A stretch of 64,000 bases of DNA. Source: Sphingobacterium olei (lineage in GTDB: Bacteria > Bacteroidota > Bacteroidia > Sphingobacteriales > Sphingobacteriaceae). The position numbers and the translations under genes are program-made. The stretch spans positions 496,001 through 560,000 of the forward strand of contig NZ_SUME01000001.1 of NCBI RefSeq assembly GCF_005048855.1, in the 5' to 3' direction. Below the pieces are notes generated by a model. The model saw only the letters and a list, made by a program, of their open reading frames with translations, had not been told where the DNA came from and did not search any database. Shown piece by piece: positions 27,329 through 35,371 of the stretch. The stretch's first letter is position 1, and every line of letters starts with the position of its first letter.

Positions 27329-27417
27329 AATTATTCTCATTTATACTGTTAATAGCCTTTTATAAAGTTCGTTAATTTTTATCAAAAAAGTATTATGCTG
27401 GTGGGGTTATTTTAGTT

Positions 27418-28599
27418 TTAAAAAGAAGGAGTATCGTCCTGCTTAATCTTGTCCGCAATCCAAACTCCCGAACTAAAGCAAGCTTGTAACAGATAGCCCC
27501 CAGTTGGAGCCTCCCAATCTAACATTTCGCCAATGCAAAAGATATTAGGATATTTTTTTAGTTCCAGTGAATCCGTTAATTCCTCAAAAGAAACTCCCCC
27601 TGCGGTAGAAATAACTTCATCAATGGGTCTTAATGAAGTGACCTCAATTGGGAAGTTTTTTATAGCACGTGCTAATTTACCAGGATTGGTGTAAGTTTCT
27701 TTATCCAGAAATTTCGCCAACAAGATAGCTGTCTGGGATAATCTTAGCTTGTCTTTAAGAATGGACGCTATATGTGCTTTGGTTTCCAATTCCTTCTCGA
27801 TAGCTTTTTCTGTGTGACTAGGCTTTAAATCTAAGAACAGGGTGATTGGAAAAGGCTTCTGACGAATGAGACGATTCAGATAATATACGGGAGCACCTTC
27901 AACACCATAAGATGTAAATACGACTTCACCTGTTTTTGTGTGCTCTGCAAATTTTAACTGAATGTTTTTTAACACCTGACCGGCTAGTGTTGAAAAATCA
28001 GCTTTTGTATTGAACCCTGAGTTAGCTGGCTGAAGTGTATTAACTTCAATGCCTTTTGTCCGAAATAGATCTACCCATTTAGCATCCGAACCTGTTTTTG
28101 ACCAAGATCCGCCTCCGAGACCCAAAATTAATCTTTGATAGGGGGTTCGTAATAATTCCCCTTGATAGGAGAGGGTAACAGACTTTTCATCAAAATCGAT
28201 CATACGATATCCGTAGTGAATTTTTACGCGGGAATCTGCTAATTTCGTTAGTATCGCTTTTAGTACCTGTATGGGTTTTATGTCTTTAGTCGGGAATATT
28301 TTTCCGGAGCTTCCGGTGAATGTTGGGATTCCTAGATTAGTTAGCCATTTTATAGTTGCTTGATTGTCAAAATATTTGACAATTTTTTGTATTTCAATCT
28401 TGTCATACCTTTGTATAAAAGTATCGATCTTTTCATTGTGTGTAAGGTTAAATCCACCATGACCCGCTACTAAAAATTTACGTGCGGCCGCTTTATTTTG
28501 CTCATATATATTTACGTTAAAGCCGTTTTCAGCGAGTTTTTGTGCAGCTATTAATCCAGCAGCACCGGCTCCAATTATAACAATGGGTGGTTTCGACAT
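27418..28599 (-). CDS. FAD-dependent flavoprotein, HI0933/BaiN-like family
   Basis: A 393-residue protein. The dinucleotide-binding fold is at the N-terminus (IVIIGAGAAGLIAAQKLAENG), followed by the family motif RKFLVAGHGGFNLTHNE. Later come GLGGGSWSKTG and the C-terminal ISTAGGVSFEELTDSLE, with IGEMLDWEAPTGGYLLQACFSSG binding the flavin. The layout fits the TIGR03862-type flavoprotein subgroup, whose substrate is unknown. It stands alone. Confidence 0.9.
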   Translation of the reverse strand: MSKPPIVIIGAGAAGLIAAQKLAENGFNVNIYEQNKAAARKFLVAGHGGFNLTHNEKIDTFIQRYDKIEIQKIVKYFDNQATIKWLTNLGIPTFTGSSGKIFPTKDIKPIQVLKAILTKLADSRVKIHYGYRMIDFDEKSVTLSYQGELLRTPYQRLILGLGGGSWSKTGSDAKWVDLFRTKGIEVNTLQPANSGFNTKADFSTLAGQVLKNIQLKFAEHTKTGEVVFTSYGVEGAPVYYLNRLIRQKPFPITLFLDLKPSHTEKAIEKELETKAHIASILKDKLRLSQTAILLAKFLDKETYTNPGKLARAIKNFPIEVTSLRPIDEVISTAGGVSFEELTDSLELKKYPNIFCIGEMLDWEAPTGGYLLQACFSSGVWIADKIKQDDTPSF

Positions 28600-28719
28600 C
28601 CAACAAAAATAGACAATTCTTTTACATCCAGTTGAAACTGATAGTCATTGGCCTTAATGGCAGCAACAGTACTCATTAACTTTGCGCGAATTATAGGTGA
28701 AGGATAACAGGATAATTCT

Positions 28720-29334
28720 CTAATTTAAATTTTCATTAGGCGGTTTCCTGGCTGATAACAAGGTTTTCGAAGAAAGCACCAACACTTGTATAATAACTGC
28801 AATAATAATCAAAATGGCCATTTCGATGTATGAAATTATGCTTGATAAATTTGTCATGCTTAAAACATTATCCAGCTGATTTTTCCCTTCCTCTATTTGT
28901 ATCGATGAAAGGGTTTGCAAGACATCTTCTGCTTGCAAGGCTGCTATTTTTACGGTATCGTATTCTTCCGGTCTGTTGTTTATCGAGATGGTTTGACAAA
29001 GTTTTTTAAATTGCTCGAAACTATTTTTTTCAGTTTCCGTTAGCAATGTTTTTCCATATAAGGTATTCAGTTCATGTATATCGGCAAGCTGATTACTTAT
29101 TAATGGAGTGGTGTTTGTTCCACCCTTTTCAAGTACGCCAAGAATGGCTTCAATATGTTTTGACAACTTAAGGATATAAAGACCAACCACAAGTCTGTCT
29201 TCGTATATGGAAGTCACTGCTGTGCTTATTCTTGCTGCATTTCGTCGCTCACGAATATTAGTCAGCATTACTAGACAGAGTACGGTACAGAGTAATATTG
29301 CAGCCGTCATTTTTTGTTTAATAGCAAATGCCCA
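28720..29334 (-). CDS. Orphan four-helix-bundle (MCP-like) sensor protein
   Basis: 204 residues from the ATG at 29332-29334. A transmembrane helix (MTAAILLCTVLCLVMLTNI) leads into about 130 residues of periplasmic helices (RISTAVTSIYEDRLVVGLYILKLSKH). These resemble the 4HB_MCP ligand-binding domain, with the typical arginine after YEDR. A second transmembrane helix (YIEMAILIIIAVIIQVLVL) precedes a 20-residue tail. There is no HAMP, kinase or methyl-accepting domain, so the protein senses or anchors but cannot signal alone. No chemotaxis gene is adjacent. A longer start at 29388 is also open. Confidence 0.75.
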   Translation of the reverse strand, partial: WAFAIKQKMTAAILLCTVLCLVMLTNIRERRNAARISTAVTSIYEDRLVVGLYILKLSKHIEAILGVLEKGGTNTTPLISNQLADIHELNTLYGKTLLTETEKNSFEQFKKLCQTISINNRPEEYDTVKIAALQAEDVLQTLSSIQIEEGKNQLDNVLSMTNLSSIISYIEMAILIIIAVIIQVLVLSSKTLLSARKPPNENLN

Positions 29335-29458
29335 CATAATCTTAATTTTAGGTGAATGACGAAGTACGTCAAATATATAATTAAGCAATTTAATGATTTA
29401 TTTCAATATAGACCTTTCTATTTTTAATGCAGTATATATTTTATTCAAATGTAAATGA

Positions 29459-29746
29459 TCTTCATCGTCTTATATTGAACTCGGTCGAGACAACGTATTC
29501 TACACCATCAATACGTTACTTTTGAATATATTATTGAAGAAACATACTATCGACTATGTTAATCAGTTTAGGAGGAATGATTATAATGCTAGTATTGATA
29601 GCATGAACGCCCATGGTCTACAAATCAATGACCGGGACTTTGTAGGATGGGATTTTACACCGTGGGTTTACGATTTGTACCGACCAAATGAACCTTATGA
29701 AGCGCGAGGAATATGCCCCACTTTTCTAACATCTGAAGAATATTAG
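29459..29746 (+). pseudogene. Coding remnant, unknown family
   Basis: An open stretch of 95 codons with no ATG near its 5' end (first possible start a TTG at 29522). The translation has a coding feel (GRDNVFYTINTLLL, YNASIDSMNAHGLQINDRDF, GWDFTPWVYDLYRPNEPYEARG), but no signal peptide or complete domain. It is bounded upstream by a stop and ends abruptly, so it is read as a truncated piece of a larger gene. I do not recognise the family. Confidence 0.4.
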
Positions 29747-29751
29747 TGGCT

Positions 29752-29965
29752 TTGCATTAAAGTGCCGTGTTATGGGGGCAAGCACTGAGTTTTTATAGTG
29801 AGTAAGGTCGTCCAGGTGGGTTGCTTAGACTCCGTTCCGCTTATTCCTTTAATAGTACATGGAAAATATACGCGACCCTTGAATCTAAAACCGAGGGCTG
29901 GGCAGCCGGACATCCCTTTTTGAAACCTAATTTTGGCATTCGGGGCGGAGTTTCTGCGCAATTCA
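29752..29965. other. Unexplained block of higher G+C
   Basis: About 210 bases clearly richer in G+C than the surroundings (for example GGTCGTCCAGGTGGGTTGC and GAGGGCTGGGCAGCCGG). A 63-codon minus-strand frame crosses it, with SGCPALGFRFKGRVYFPCT and KGISGTESKQPTW. It could be a multi-copy intergenic element, a structured RNA or a gene fragment; the sequence alone does not decide. Confidence 0.3.
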
Positions 29966-30025
29966 GTAAAACAGTCAGGAATCGCAGTTGAATACCTCGC
30001 TACTTTTAAACCTCAGTATTATGGC

Positions 30026-30469
30026 TTAATCATCTTGCAGGATTTCGCCAGCGGAATTGAGAAAAATCCTACCGTTCTTTTTTTTCGAATTATACCATAT
30101 GTGATAGGAAACACCACTGTGTCCGACCTCTTTTGTTTCTATTATGCGGGTTATTTGATACCCTTCTGAGAGATATCTATCCATTGCATTCTTCATCTCG
30201 TTAGGCATATTTCTTTTTTTAATGATGCTTTTTGTGCAAAGCCAAGTCCCTTCGGAATCGATCTCCAGGATAGTTCCATTTCCTAAAATAGCAATATATT
30301 TCCCTTGTTTTTGTTGTATTATCCATTTTTTTACCGGGACTCCATTGCCGTTGACCATTACAGTTTTTCTGACAAATGCTGGGATATCCGTTTGTCCTAC
30401 AGCTTGCAATGTGCCGAGAGAACAGGAAGTAACGATCAAAAAATGGAAATAAATATTTTTTGTTTTCAT
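30026..30469 (-). CDS. Small secreted protein, PepSY-like C-terminal half
   Basis: A 147-residue protein with a signal peptide (YFHFLIVTSCSLGTLQAVGQ). The C-terminal half, MPNEMKNAMDRYLSEGYQITRI followed by YHIWYNSKKKNGRIFLNSAGEIL, follows the helix-then-beta-sheet pattern of the PepSY-like proteins found in Bacteroidota periplasm. The N-terminal half has FVRKTVMVNGNGVPVKKW. The role is unknown. It sits alone in the accessory region. Confidence 0.65.
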   Translation of the reverse strand: MKTKNIYFHFLIVTSCSLGTLQAVGQTDIPAFVRKTVMVNGNGVPVKKWIIQQKQGKYIAILGNGTILEIDSEGTWLCTKSIIKKRNMPNEMKNAMDRYLSEGYQITRIIETKEVGHSGVSYHIWYNSKKKNGRIFLNSAGEILQDD

Positions 30470-30651
30470 GATTTTTTGTTCAAAGATTTATTATAGACTA
30501 TCACAATAGTAGACGGGTATTGCATTTCCTAGCCTTAATTTATTTTAACAAATTAAATGTATGGGAAATAGAGGTGGGCGCTTACGATAGTAAAACTGAA
30601 TTTTAGCTTTCAGTAGAATTACCGATACCTACTACAACGAAGATTGTGTGT

Positions 30652-31374
30652 TTAGAAGATTAACTCTTTTACAGATGGTAGATAATTGCGACCTACATTG
30701 ATCTCGACATTATTAGATAAGGTTAAAAAGAATCTGTTGATGTCTCTATACAGCTCCTGAATGTAATCTAGATTGACGATGTATGATCTATGGATACGCA
30801 GGAATTGATGTGGGTCAAGTTTATGCATAAGTTTTCCAATGCCATAGTTACTCAAAAACGACTCATTATTCAAGGTATAGATCCAGGTGTAATCTTTGTC
30901 TGCTTTTAAATGAGTGATATGGGAGACTTGGATACTTGTTAGCCGGTTTCCTTTTTCGACGAGAATACGACGGGGGTAAACGGTTGATTGCTTACTGAAA
31001 GAATTTAAGACTATCTCGCTTTGATTACCTAACTTTTGCAAGGAAGTCTGTAGCCGCTTTTTGGTAAGTGGTTTAAGCAGATAGTCTATCGCATCGTATT
31101 CAAATGCCTTTGCTGCATAAGTAGAACAGTCTGAAGTTAACACCACGAAGGGGGAGTGTTCTGTCCTGTCAAGAACTTCAAAGCCATTGATACCAGGTAG
31201 TTTTACATCCAAAAATATGACATCAGGTTGTAGGGTATTTATGTACCTTATGGCTTCTAGACCATTACTACACTCCCAGATGACTGCAGGGTAGTCATTT
31301 TGTTTCAGTTCTTCGATAAGTTGCTTACGAAACAGACAATCTTTGTCCACGATAAGTAACGTTTGCTTTTTCAT
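30652..31374 (-). CDS. LytTR family response regulator, orphan
   Basis: 240 residues from ATG 31372-31374. The N-terminal receiver domain has phospho-acceptor Asp in VIFLDVKLPG, switch Thr/Ser in VVLTSD and Lys in LLKPL. The usual acidic pair reads VDKD, so one of the two metal-binding acids is displaced. The C-terminal LytTR DNA-binding domain covers ILVEKGNRLTSIQVSHITHLKADKDYTWIYT and FLRIHRSYIVNLDYI. No histidine kinase is nearby, unlike the usual LytS-type pair. The target is unknown. Confidence 0.88.
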   Translation of the reverse strand: MKKQTLLIVDKDCLFRKQLIEELKQNDYPAVIWECSNGLEAIRYINTLQPDVIFLDVKLPGINGFEVLDRTEHSPFVVLTSDCSTYAAKAFEYDAIDYLLKPLTKKRLQTSLQKLGNQSEIVLNSFSKQSTVYPRRILVEKGNRLTSIQVSHITHLKADKDYTWIYTLNNESFLSNYGIGKLMHKLDPHQFLRIHRSYIVNLDYIQELYRDINRFFLTLSNNVEINVGRNYLPSVKELIF

Positions 31375-31748
31375 TATTCTATTCATTACTAGGTCTTTCA
31401 AAAATAGATATATAAGTAAGATGGAGGAACTGACATATGTCAGAAAAATATACCGTTATGTTTTGTATTAGATTTCATTCTAATATAATCTATGTCATAT
31501 TTAGGTCTTACGTATAATTACGGGAATGTCGAAGTACGAACTAATACAGTGTTTTCTTCCTAGAGATCCGACTAGCTTCGTGTCGATTTGGGTTGATTCC
31601 ATTTTGCATCACAAATGCTAGCAGTGGCGGTAAAATGATCAACCTTATTTAATGATTTTAGATGCTTTTAACTATGAAGACACTGCCTAGGTTGCAGTAT
31701 TATTAAAAGTTAAAAGCAAAATATGAACAATTAAAGAACTATAAAACA
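31375..31748. other. Gene-free stretch between lytTR and lipoprotein genes
   Basis: No open frame of coding character, no tRNA and no clear TAnnTTTG promoter was seen on either strand. It presumably holds the 5' regions of the two divergent genes. Confidence 0.4.
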
Positions 31749-32390
31749 ATGAAAAAAATCGTATTAATTATTGTATCGGGTCTATTGCTGTTAGCGTGCA
31801 AGCGGGATGAGAACCAAGTATTGGATAAAGAGACGTTTCCATTTATGAAAGTTGGTAACCAGTGGAACTATTTGATGGTAACTGAAGAGGGTGAAGCAGA
31901 GGTCAGTTACAAGATTGTAGACAAAACCGAGAAAGACTATTTTAAAGTTTTGTTAAGTTTCCCTGATTCGGAATTTCCAGTGATAGATCATTTTTGGTTT
32001 GCAGATCAAACTACGTTCAGCATGGTAACCGCATGGCCGGACAATGATATTAAGTTTACAATGTTGAAAAAGGATAGTAAAGTGAACGATAGTTGGGAGT
32101 ACTTTGTTCCTGCACCTTTAGATCCTGAAGATGACGCCTTATCGGGTGTTATAATTTTCAAGGTCTTAGCAATAAACGCTACCGTCACGGCTGCGGGGAA
32201 AACGTACAGTGATGTCTACAAGATTCGGGAAACAGCTTCTTCTCATTCAAATTACTATGCGGATTATTTCATCAGTCTATCTTCAGGAATTGTAAAAATG
32301 GAGGGAATGGGATATATGCGAATAGGAGAGGAAGAAGACGATATAGTTTACTTTCCATTGGAATGGCGGTTGAAATCTAAGAACTTTTAA
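31749..32390 (+). CDS. Hypothetical lipoprotein
   Basis: A 213-residue protein with a clear lipobox LLAC (cysteine about residue 17). The mature part starts KRDENQVLDKETFPFMKVGNQWNYLM, a 'WxY' opening common in Bacteroidota surface lipoproteins. It continues as alternating strands (SYKIVDKTEKDYFKVLLSF, YSDVYKIRETASSH, YFISLSSGIVKMEGMG). The pattern suggests an eight-stranded barrel or sandwich. The function is unknown. Confidence 0.72.
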   Translation: MKKIVLIIVSGLLLLACKRDENQVLDKETFPFMKVGNQWNYLMVTEEGEAEVSYKIVDKTEKDYFKVLLSFPDSEFPVIDHFWFADQTTFSMVTAWPDNDIKFTMLKKDSKVNDSWEYFVPAPLDPEDDALSGVIIFKVLAINATVTAAGKTYSDVYKIRETASSHSNYYADYFISLSSGIVKMEGMGYMRIGEEEDDIVYFPLEWRLKSKNF

Positions 32391-32707
32391 ATTCTGTTTA
32401 TCTTACTGTCGCTATCTCCCTCTATGTCCGTATGCACGATACTTTACATCCAACCTTAAATTTTAATAATCTGGTATGCTTTAGTTTATTTTAGTGTAAA
32501 TCGTCAGCAAAATTTGGACATAATTCATTAAAACTAAGAGAGTGTTTTTCTAAAAAGATTTAACTTTAATCATCATGGGAAGACCAAAAAAACAACCCCC
32601 GAAAACTTCATCAAGGATGTACCTCGCAGTACCCCAAGAATCTTTACAGCAGAGCAGAAAATTCTGATCGTAATGAGCATTATGAGAAGGCTACAAAAGG
32701 ATTTGAA

Positions 32708-33085
32708 ATGGCCAAGCTATTGTTGGAAAAAAGCCAAACCTATCAAGCCTATATATTACTGGACAGCGTGATGGAACAGCTATACAACGCTATTGGCTTC
32801 GCATTTGATCCCCTTTATAGCTATTGTGTCGGGGTATCTTTATCACAACTCAGAACAAAGATCTCTACGTACCTTCCTCAGCTATTCGCGACAGAGAGTG
32901 GAAGCGATAAATTGATCGAGTCATCCCAATACCTGTCCGATAGAGACCGTTTAACGGAAGAATGCTTGACAGGACACTTTAAAGACTGTTTTGAAATTGT
33001 AGAAGGTTTACTGTTGTCTATTAAATTCGAATCGAAGGTTAATTATCTCATCAACGTTAGGAAAGGAGAAATTGGCGATGAATGA
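32708..33085 (+). CDS. HEPN-like helical protein, probably frameshifted at the 5' end
   Basis: 125 residues from ATG 32708. MAKLLLEKSQTYQAYILLDSVMEQLYNAI fits the first HEPN helices and SLSQLRTKISTYLPQLF the middle. The same frame is open for 46 codons upstream with coding-like text (NSDRNEHYEKATKGFE) but no start codon. A different frame begins at ATG 32575 (MGRPKKQPPKTSSRMYLAVPQ) and stops after 29 codons. A single-base shift near 32640 would join them into one protein of about 169 residues. HEPN proteins are often RNases or bind nucleotides in defence and toxin systems. The R-X4-6-H motif is not seen, so activity is uncertain. Confidence 0.55.
   Translation: MAKLLLEKSQTYQAYILLDSVMEQLYNAIGFAFDPLYSYCVGVSLSQLRTKISTYLPQLFATESGSDKLIESSQYLSDRDRLTEECLTGHFKDCFEIVEGLLLSIKFESKVNYLINVRKGEIGDE
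33065..33068 (+). promoter_or_regulatory. Shine-Dalgarno-like GGAG before the DUF2807-like gene
   Basis: The sequence AAAGGAG, ending 9 bases before ATG 33078, is a good ribosome binding site. Most other genes in this window lack one. It lies inside the upstream HEPN-like gene. Confidence 0.5.
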
Positions 33086-33689
33086 TTTTAACAATTTAAT
33101 TGTACAAACTCGCTGTACGATTAAACTATCACATGGCGAACAACCGTCTTTCTCCATCGACGAAAGCGGAGAAAAAGCGAATTGGGTAAATATATCTATC
33201 GTCAACGATCAATTAGTCGTATACACCAAGCCTGAATATTACGGTTATCTGTTACTACACGATTATTATCCGCAGATAACGATCACCTATAAAATCTTGA
33301 CAGGATTGCAGATACTGGATAAATGCTTTGTCCGATCATCAGAGACACTCACCCTACAAAATATGGGTATAATCGTAAGAGAAGGAAATCTGGATATAAT
33401 CGTAGACGCTTTTTCACTCGACTGTACCGTGATAAAAAGTGCATATGCAAAACTGTCCGGCAGAACAATTTTCTCACGTGTCTTGGCGCATCAGCGAAGT
33501 GTTTATGATGGATCGGATCTGGAAGCGTCGGAAGGTAATGTACATGTCCACGACGAGGCTAAGACGTCTATATGGTTCGAAGAAGAGCTAGAGTTCGGAC
33601 TGTTCGGACAAAGCAGAATGGGCTACAGGGTTAATCTGAGAAATCCAACCCTTTTGCTCAATCCTTATAATATAATAACGTTATTTTAA
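33078..33689 (+). CDS. DUF2807 (GIN domain)-like protein without signal peptide
   Basis: 203 residues. The sequence follows the DUF2807 beta-helix pattern: FNNLIVQTRCTIKLSHGEQPSFSID, then NDQLVVYTKP, ITITYKILTGLQILDKC, and the end YRVNLRNPTLL. DUF2807 proteins are normally secreted and have a signal peptide. This one starts directly with the domain (MNDFNNL), so it appears cytoplasmic. The ATG at 33078 overlaps the HEPN-like stop (ATGAATGA, 8 bases) and is preceded by GGAG, so translation is coupled. A TTG two codons earlier is the alternative start. Confidence 0.62.
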   Translation: MNDFNNLIVQTRCTIKLSHGEQPSFSIDESGEKANWVNISIVNDQLVVYTKPEYYGYLLLHDYYPQITITYKILTGLQILDKCFVRSSETLTLQNMGIIVREGNLDIIVDAFSLDCTVIKSAYAKLSGRTIFSRVLAHQRSVYDGSDLEASEGNVHVHDEAKTSIWFEEELEFGLFGQSRMGYRVNLRNPTLLLNPYNIITLF

Positions 33690-33990
33690 GAAATATTAAT
33701 GTATTTTAATAGTATTTTAACGTTATTTCTAATGTAATTAACGTATAAAAAATATTACATGTCGTTATAGTATCTATTAATTACGTTATTTTGATTAATA
33801 TTAATGTTATTTTGATTAATAATAACGACAATGTTATATATAAAAACGTATTTGTAAATTATAATATCGTAATCTGAATATATTATAACATTAATTTAAA
33901 TTAGATATTCGTTACTTATATTCCTTAATAACGTTGGTATTAACTATATTATCGGTATATTAATATATAATTACATTATGTTGCCTCACC
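33690..33990. other. Very A+T-rich spacer with repeated ACGTTATT-type motifs
   Basis: About 300 bases made almost only of A and T, in which the few G and C bases fall in recurring AACGTTATT or CGTTAT words. No coding frame is present. It separates the HEPN-DUF2807 pair from the frameshifted fibronectin-like gene. Confidence 0.6.
33785..33821 (+). repeat. Tandem 16-bp direct repeat, period 21
   Basis: GTTATTTTGATTAATA occurs at 33785-33800 and again at 33806-33821 without mismatch, inside the A+T-rich spacer. Confidence 0.75.
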
Positions 33991-33994
33991 ATGA

Positions 33995-34699
33995 GTGTCA
34001 TTATCTAATCCAGAATATAAACAAGTAAATCTAAAATCGTTAGTTGTGAGCTATATACGTGCATTAGGAGGCTTCGCTCAGCATAGAGATAGCGTGCTGT
34101 TATTAGAAGCGTATATTGTGCTTACTGCGATGGAGGGGAATCCTCACTTTCCGGATTCTACACCATCGCTTGCAGAAGTGGAAAGTGCCTATAATGAGTA
34201 TTTGATGAATCTGGTTCGAGTTAACTGGACACCCGGACGTGTCGACAGGGTGCTCAAACGGGAAAGCAAGGCAAGATTAGCCACTTTATTGGGCGAACAA
34301 CTGGCGGCCATGTTAATTTTGTGGCCAAAGGTAAATCGTCCATCCTGTATACATCGGGTTTTCCCGTGTTTACAGGACGGAAGAAGTGCATGGTTCCTGC
34401 AGTGCCAGGCGGTCGGCTTTCTGATGGGCGACTCCTCGACGAAATCCGCTTCGATTTCAATCCGTTGGGCAGAGATCTGACCTATGAGTGCAGGTATGCG
34501 ATATGGACGTCATATGATGAAGTTGAACCCCATTCGCCCAAACTCCAAGGGGAGAATTCATTTTTTACTATCCGATCCTGGAATAACTTGATTAAAGGAG
34601 TGCCGTCCAGATCAATAGTTTTCATTAAGGTGCGTGCGTGCTAAAAATAGCTATGGGACTGGTGACTGGAGCGATATTGTGAGTTGGAGGGTACAGTAG
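33995..34699 (+). pseudogene. Fibronectin type III-like protein, two compensating frameshifts
   Basis: The first frame (33995 on, GTG start) reads LKSLVVSYIRALGGFAQ and ARLATLLGEQLAAMLI. Near 34313 the sense passes to another frame (VAKGKSSILYTSGFPVF and then IRFDFNPLGRDLTYECRYAIW), consistent with loss of one T in a T-run. Near 34639 one extra base returns it to the first frame, where AKNSYGTGDWSDIVSWRVQ closes the protein at a TAG. The rejoined C-terminal half has the WS..V ending of a fibronectin type III domain. The break is in the middle of otherwise continuous text, so this is a decayed gene or a sequencing error, not two genes. The function is unknown. Confidence 0.6.
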
Positions 34700-34719
34700 T
34701 TTTTTGATTAATCGTCGTA

Positions 34720-35130
34720 AAAATCTACTTGATCTCAATGAATTTAGATTTGTAGTTGATGAATGGATCCTGTCGGTACGCAAATAGAAATCGTAGTCGG
34801 CTACAAATGTATAATTGATTTTGTGAAGTGCAATATCTTGGATCCCATACCGATCTTGTAGGAACTCTTGGGTATGCTTGAGCGATACTTCGTAGCGCTC
34901 AAGTGTGCTACAGAATACTCTAAACCAATAAGAGATTTTACTCTTTTGTTGTGGTTCTGGAATATGGGAATCAGTGTCTTTTCCTTTTCTTACTTCTTTC
35001 TGAGGTAGGCACTCATGAATTTTTCTAATGGGATTGGCTCTTCCTGATACTCGAGAATGATCTGAGTTTGATTGACTTTGCTTTTAATACTGTCAAGATG
35101 TTCACCTGATGGCATGCTTTGTACAGACGC
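34720..35130 (-). pseudogene. Tyrosine recombinase remnant (N-terminal part only)
   Basis: On the minus strand, 34990-35115 reads DSIKSKVNQTQIILEYQEE and PLEKFMSAYLRKK then a stop, the end of an arm-type integrase N-terminus. After a frame change, about 34720-34925 reads STLERYEVSLKHTQEFLQ, YGIQDIALHKINYTFVADYDFYL, a textbook SAM-like core-binding domain of Bacteroidota integrases. The catalytic R-H-R-Y domain is absent. The remnant points away from tRNA-Ser and lies 150 bases from its 3' end, a usual place for integrases of elements inserted at tRNA genes. Confidence 0.7.
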
Positions 35131-35146
35131 ATACCTGTACATTTGA

Positions 35147-35181
35147 GCGAGACCCTAGAAGACCAGCTTTTAGGGTCTCGC
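35147..35181. other. 11-bp hairpin
   Basis: GCGAGACCCTA pairs with TAGGGTCTCGC around a 13-base loop. It has no T-run, and may be a weak terminator or an integration-related palindrome. Confidence 0.45.
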
Positions 35182-35225
35182 ACGAAATAGGAAATCTGAA
35201 ATATTTAGGGAGGCTTATAAAAGCA

Positions 35226-35259
35226 AAAACCCTATAAATACTGCTATTTATAGGGTTTT
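35226..35259 (-). terminator. Terminator of tRNA-Ser
   Basis: A 15-bp perfect stem (AAAACCCTATAAATA and its complement) with a 4-base loop, followed on the minus strand by TTTTTGC. It lies 24 bases after the tRNA 3' end. Confidence 0.85.
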
Positions 35260-35282
35260 GATATTAAATGTTTTACTTGATG

Positions 35283-35367
35283 CGGAGAGTGAGGGATTCG
35301 AACCCCCGAACCTGTGACAGTTAACGGTTTTCAAGACCGCCGCATTCGACCACTCTGCCAACTCTCC
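35283..35367 (-). tRNA. tRNA-Ser (anticodon TGA)
   Basis: 85 bases. The acceptor stem is GGAGAGT/ACTCTCC with discriminator G. The anticodon stem-loop GCGGT-CTTGAAA-ACCGT has TGA in the loop. A long variable arm and the T-loop GTTCGAATC are present. CCA is not encoded. It is divergent from tRNA-Arg. Confidence 0.95.
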
Positions 35368-35371
35368 GCGA

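Noticed and set aside
33690..33990. CRISPR array or replication origin in the A+T-rich spacer
   Set aside because: Repeats are short, low-complexity and lack regular spacers; no dnaA, rep or cas gene is near.
28650..34000. Second att site for tRNA-Ser
   Set aside because: No copy of the tRNA-Ser 3' end (GTTCGAATCCCTCACTCTCC) was found by eye in this stretch, so the island limits cannot be set.
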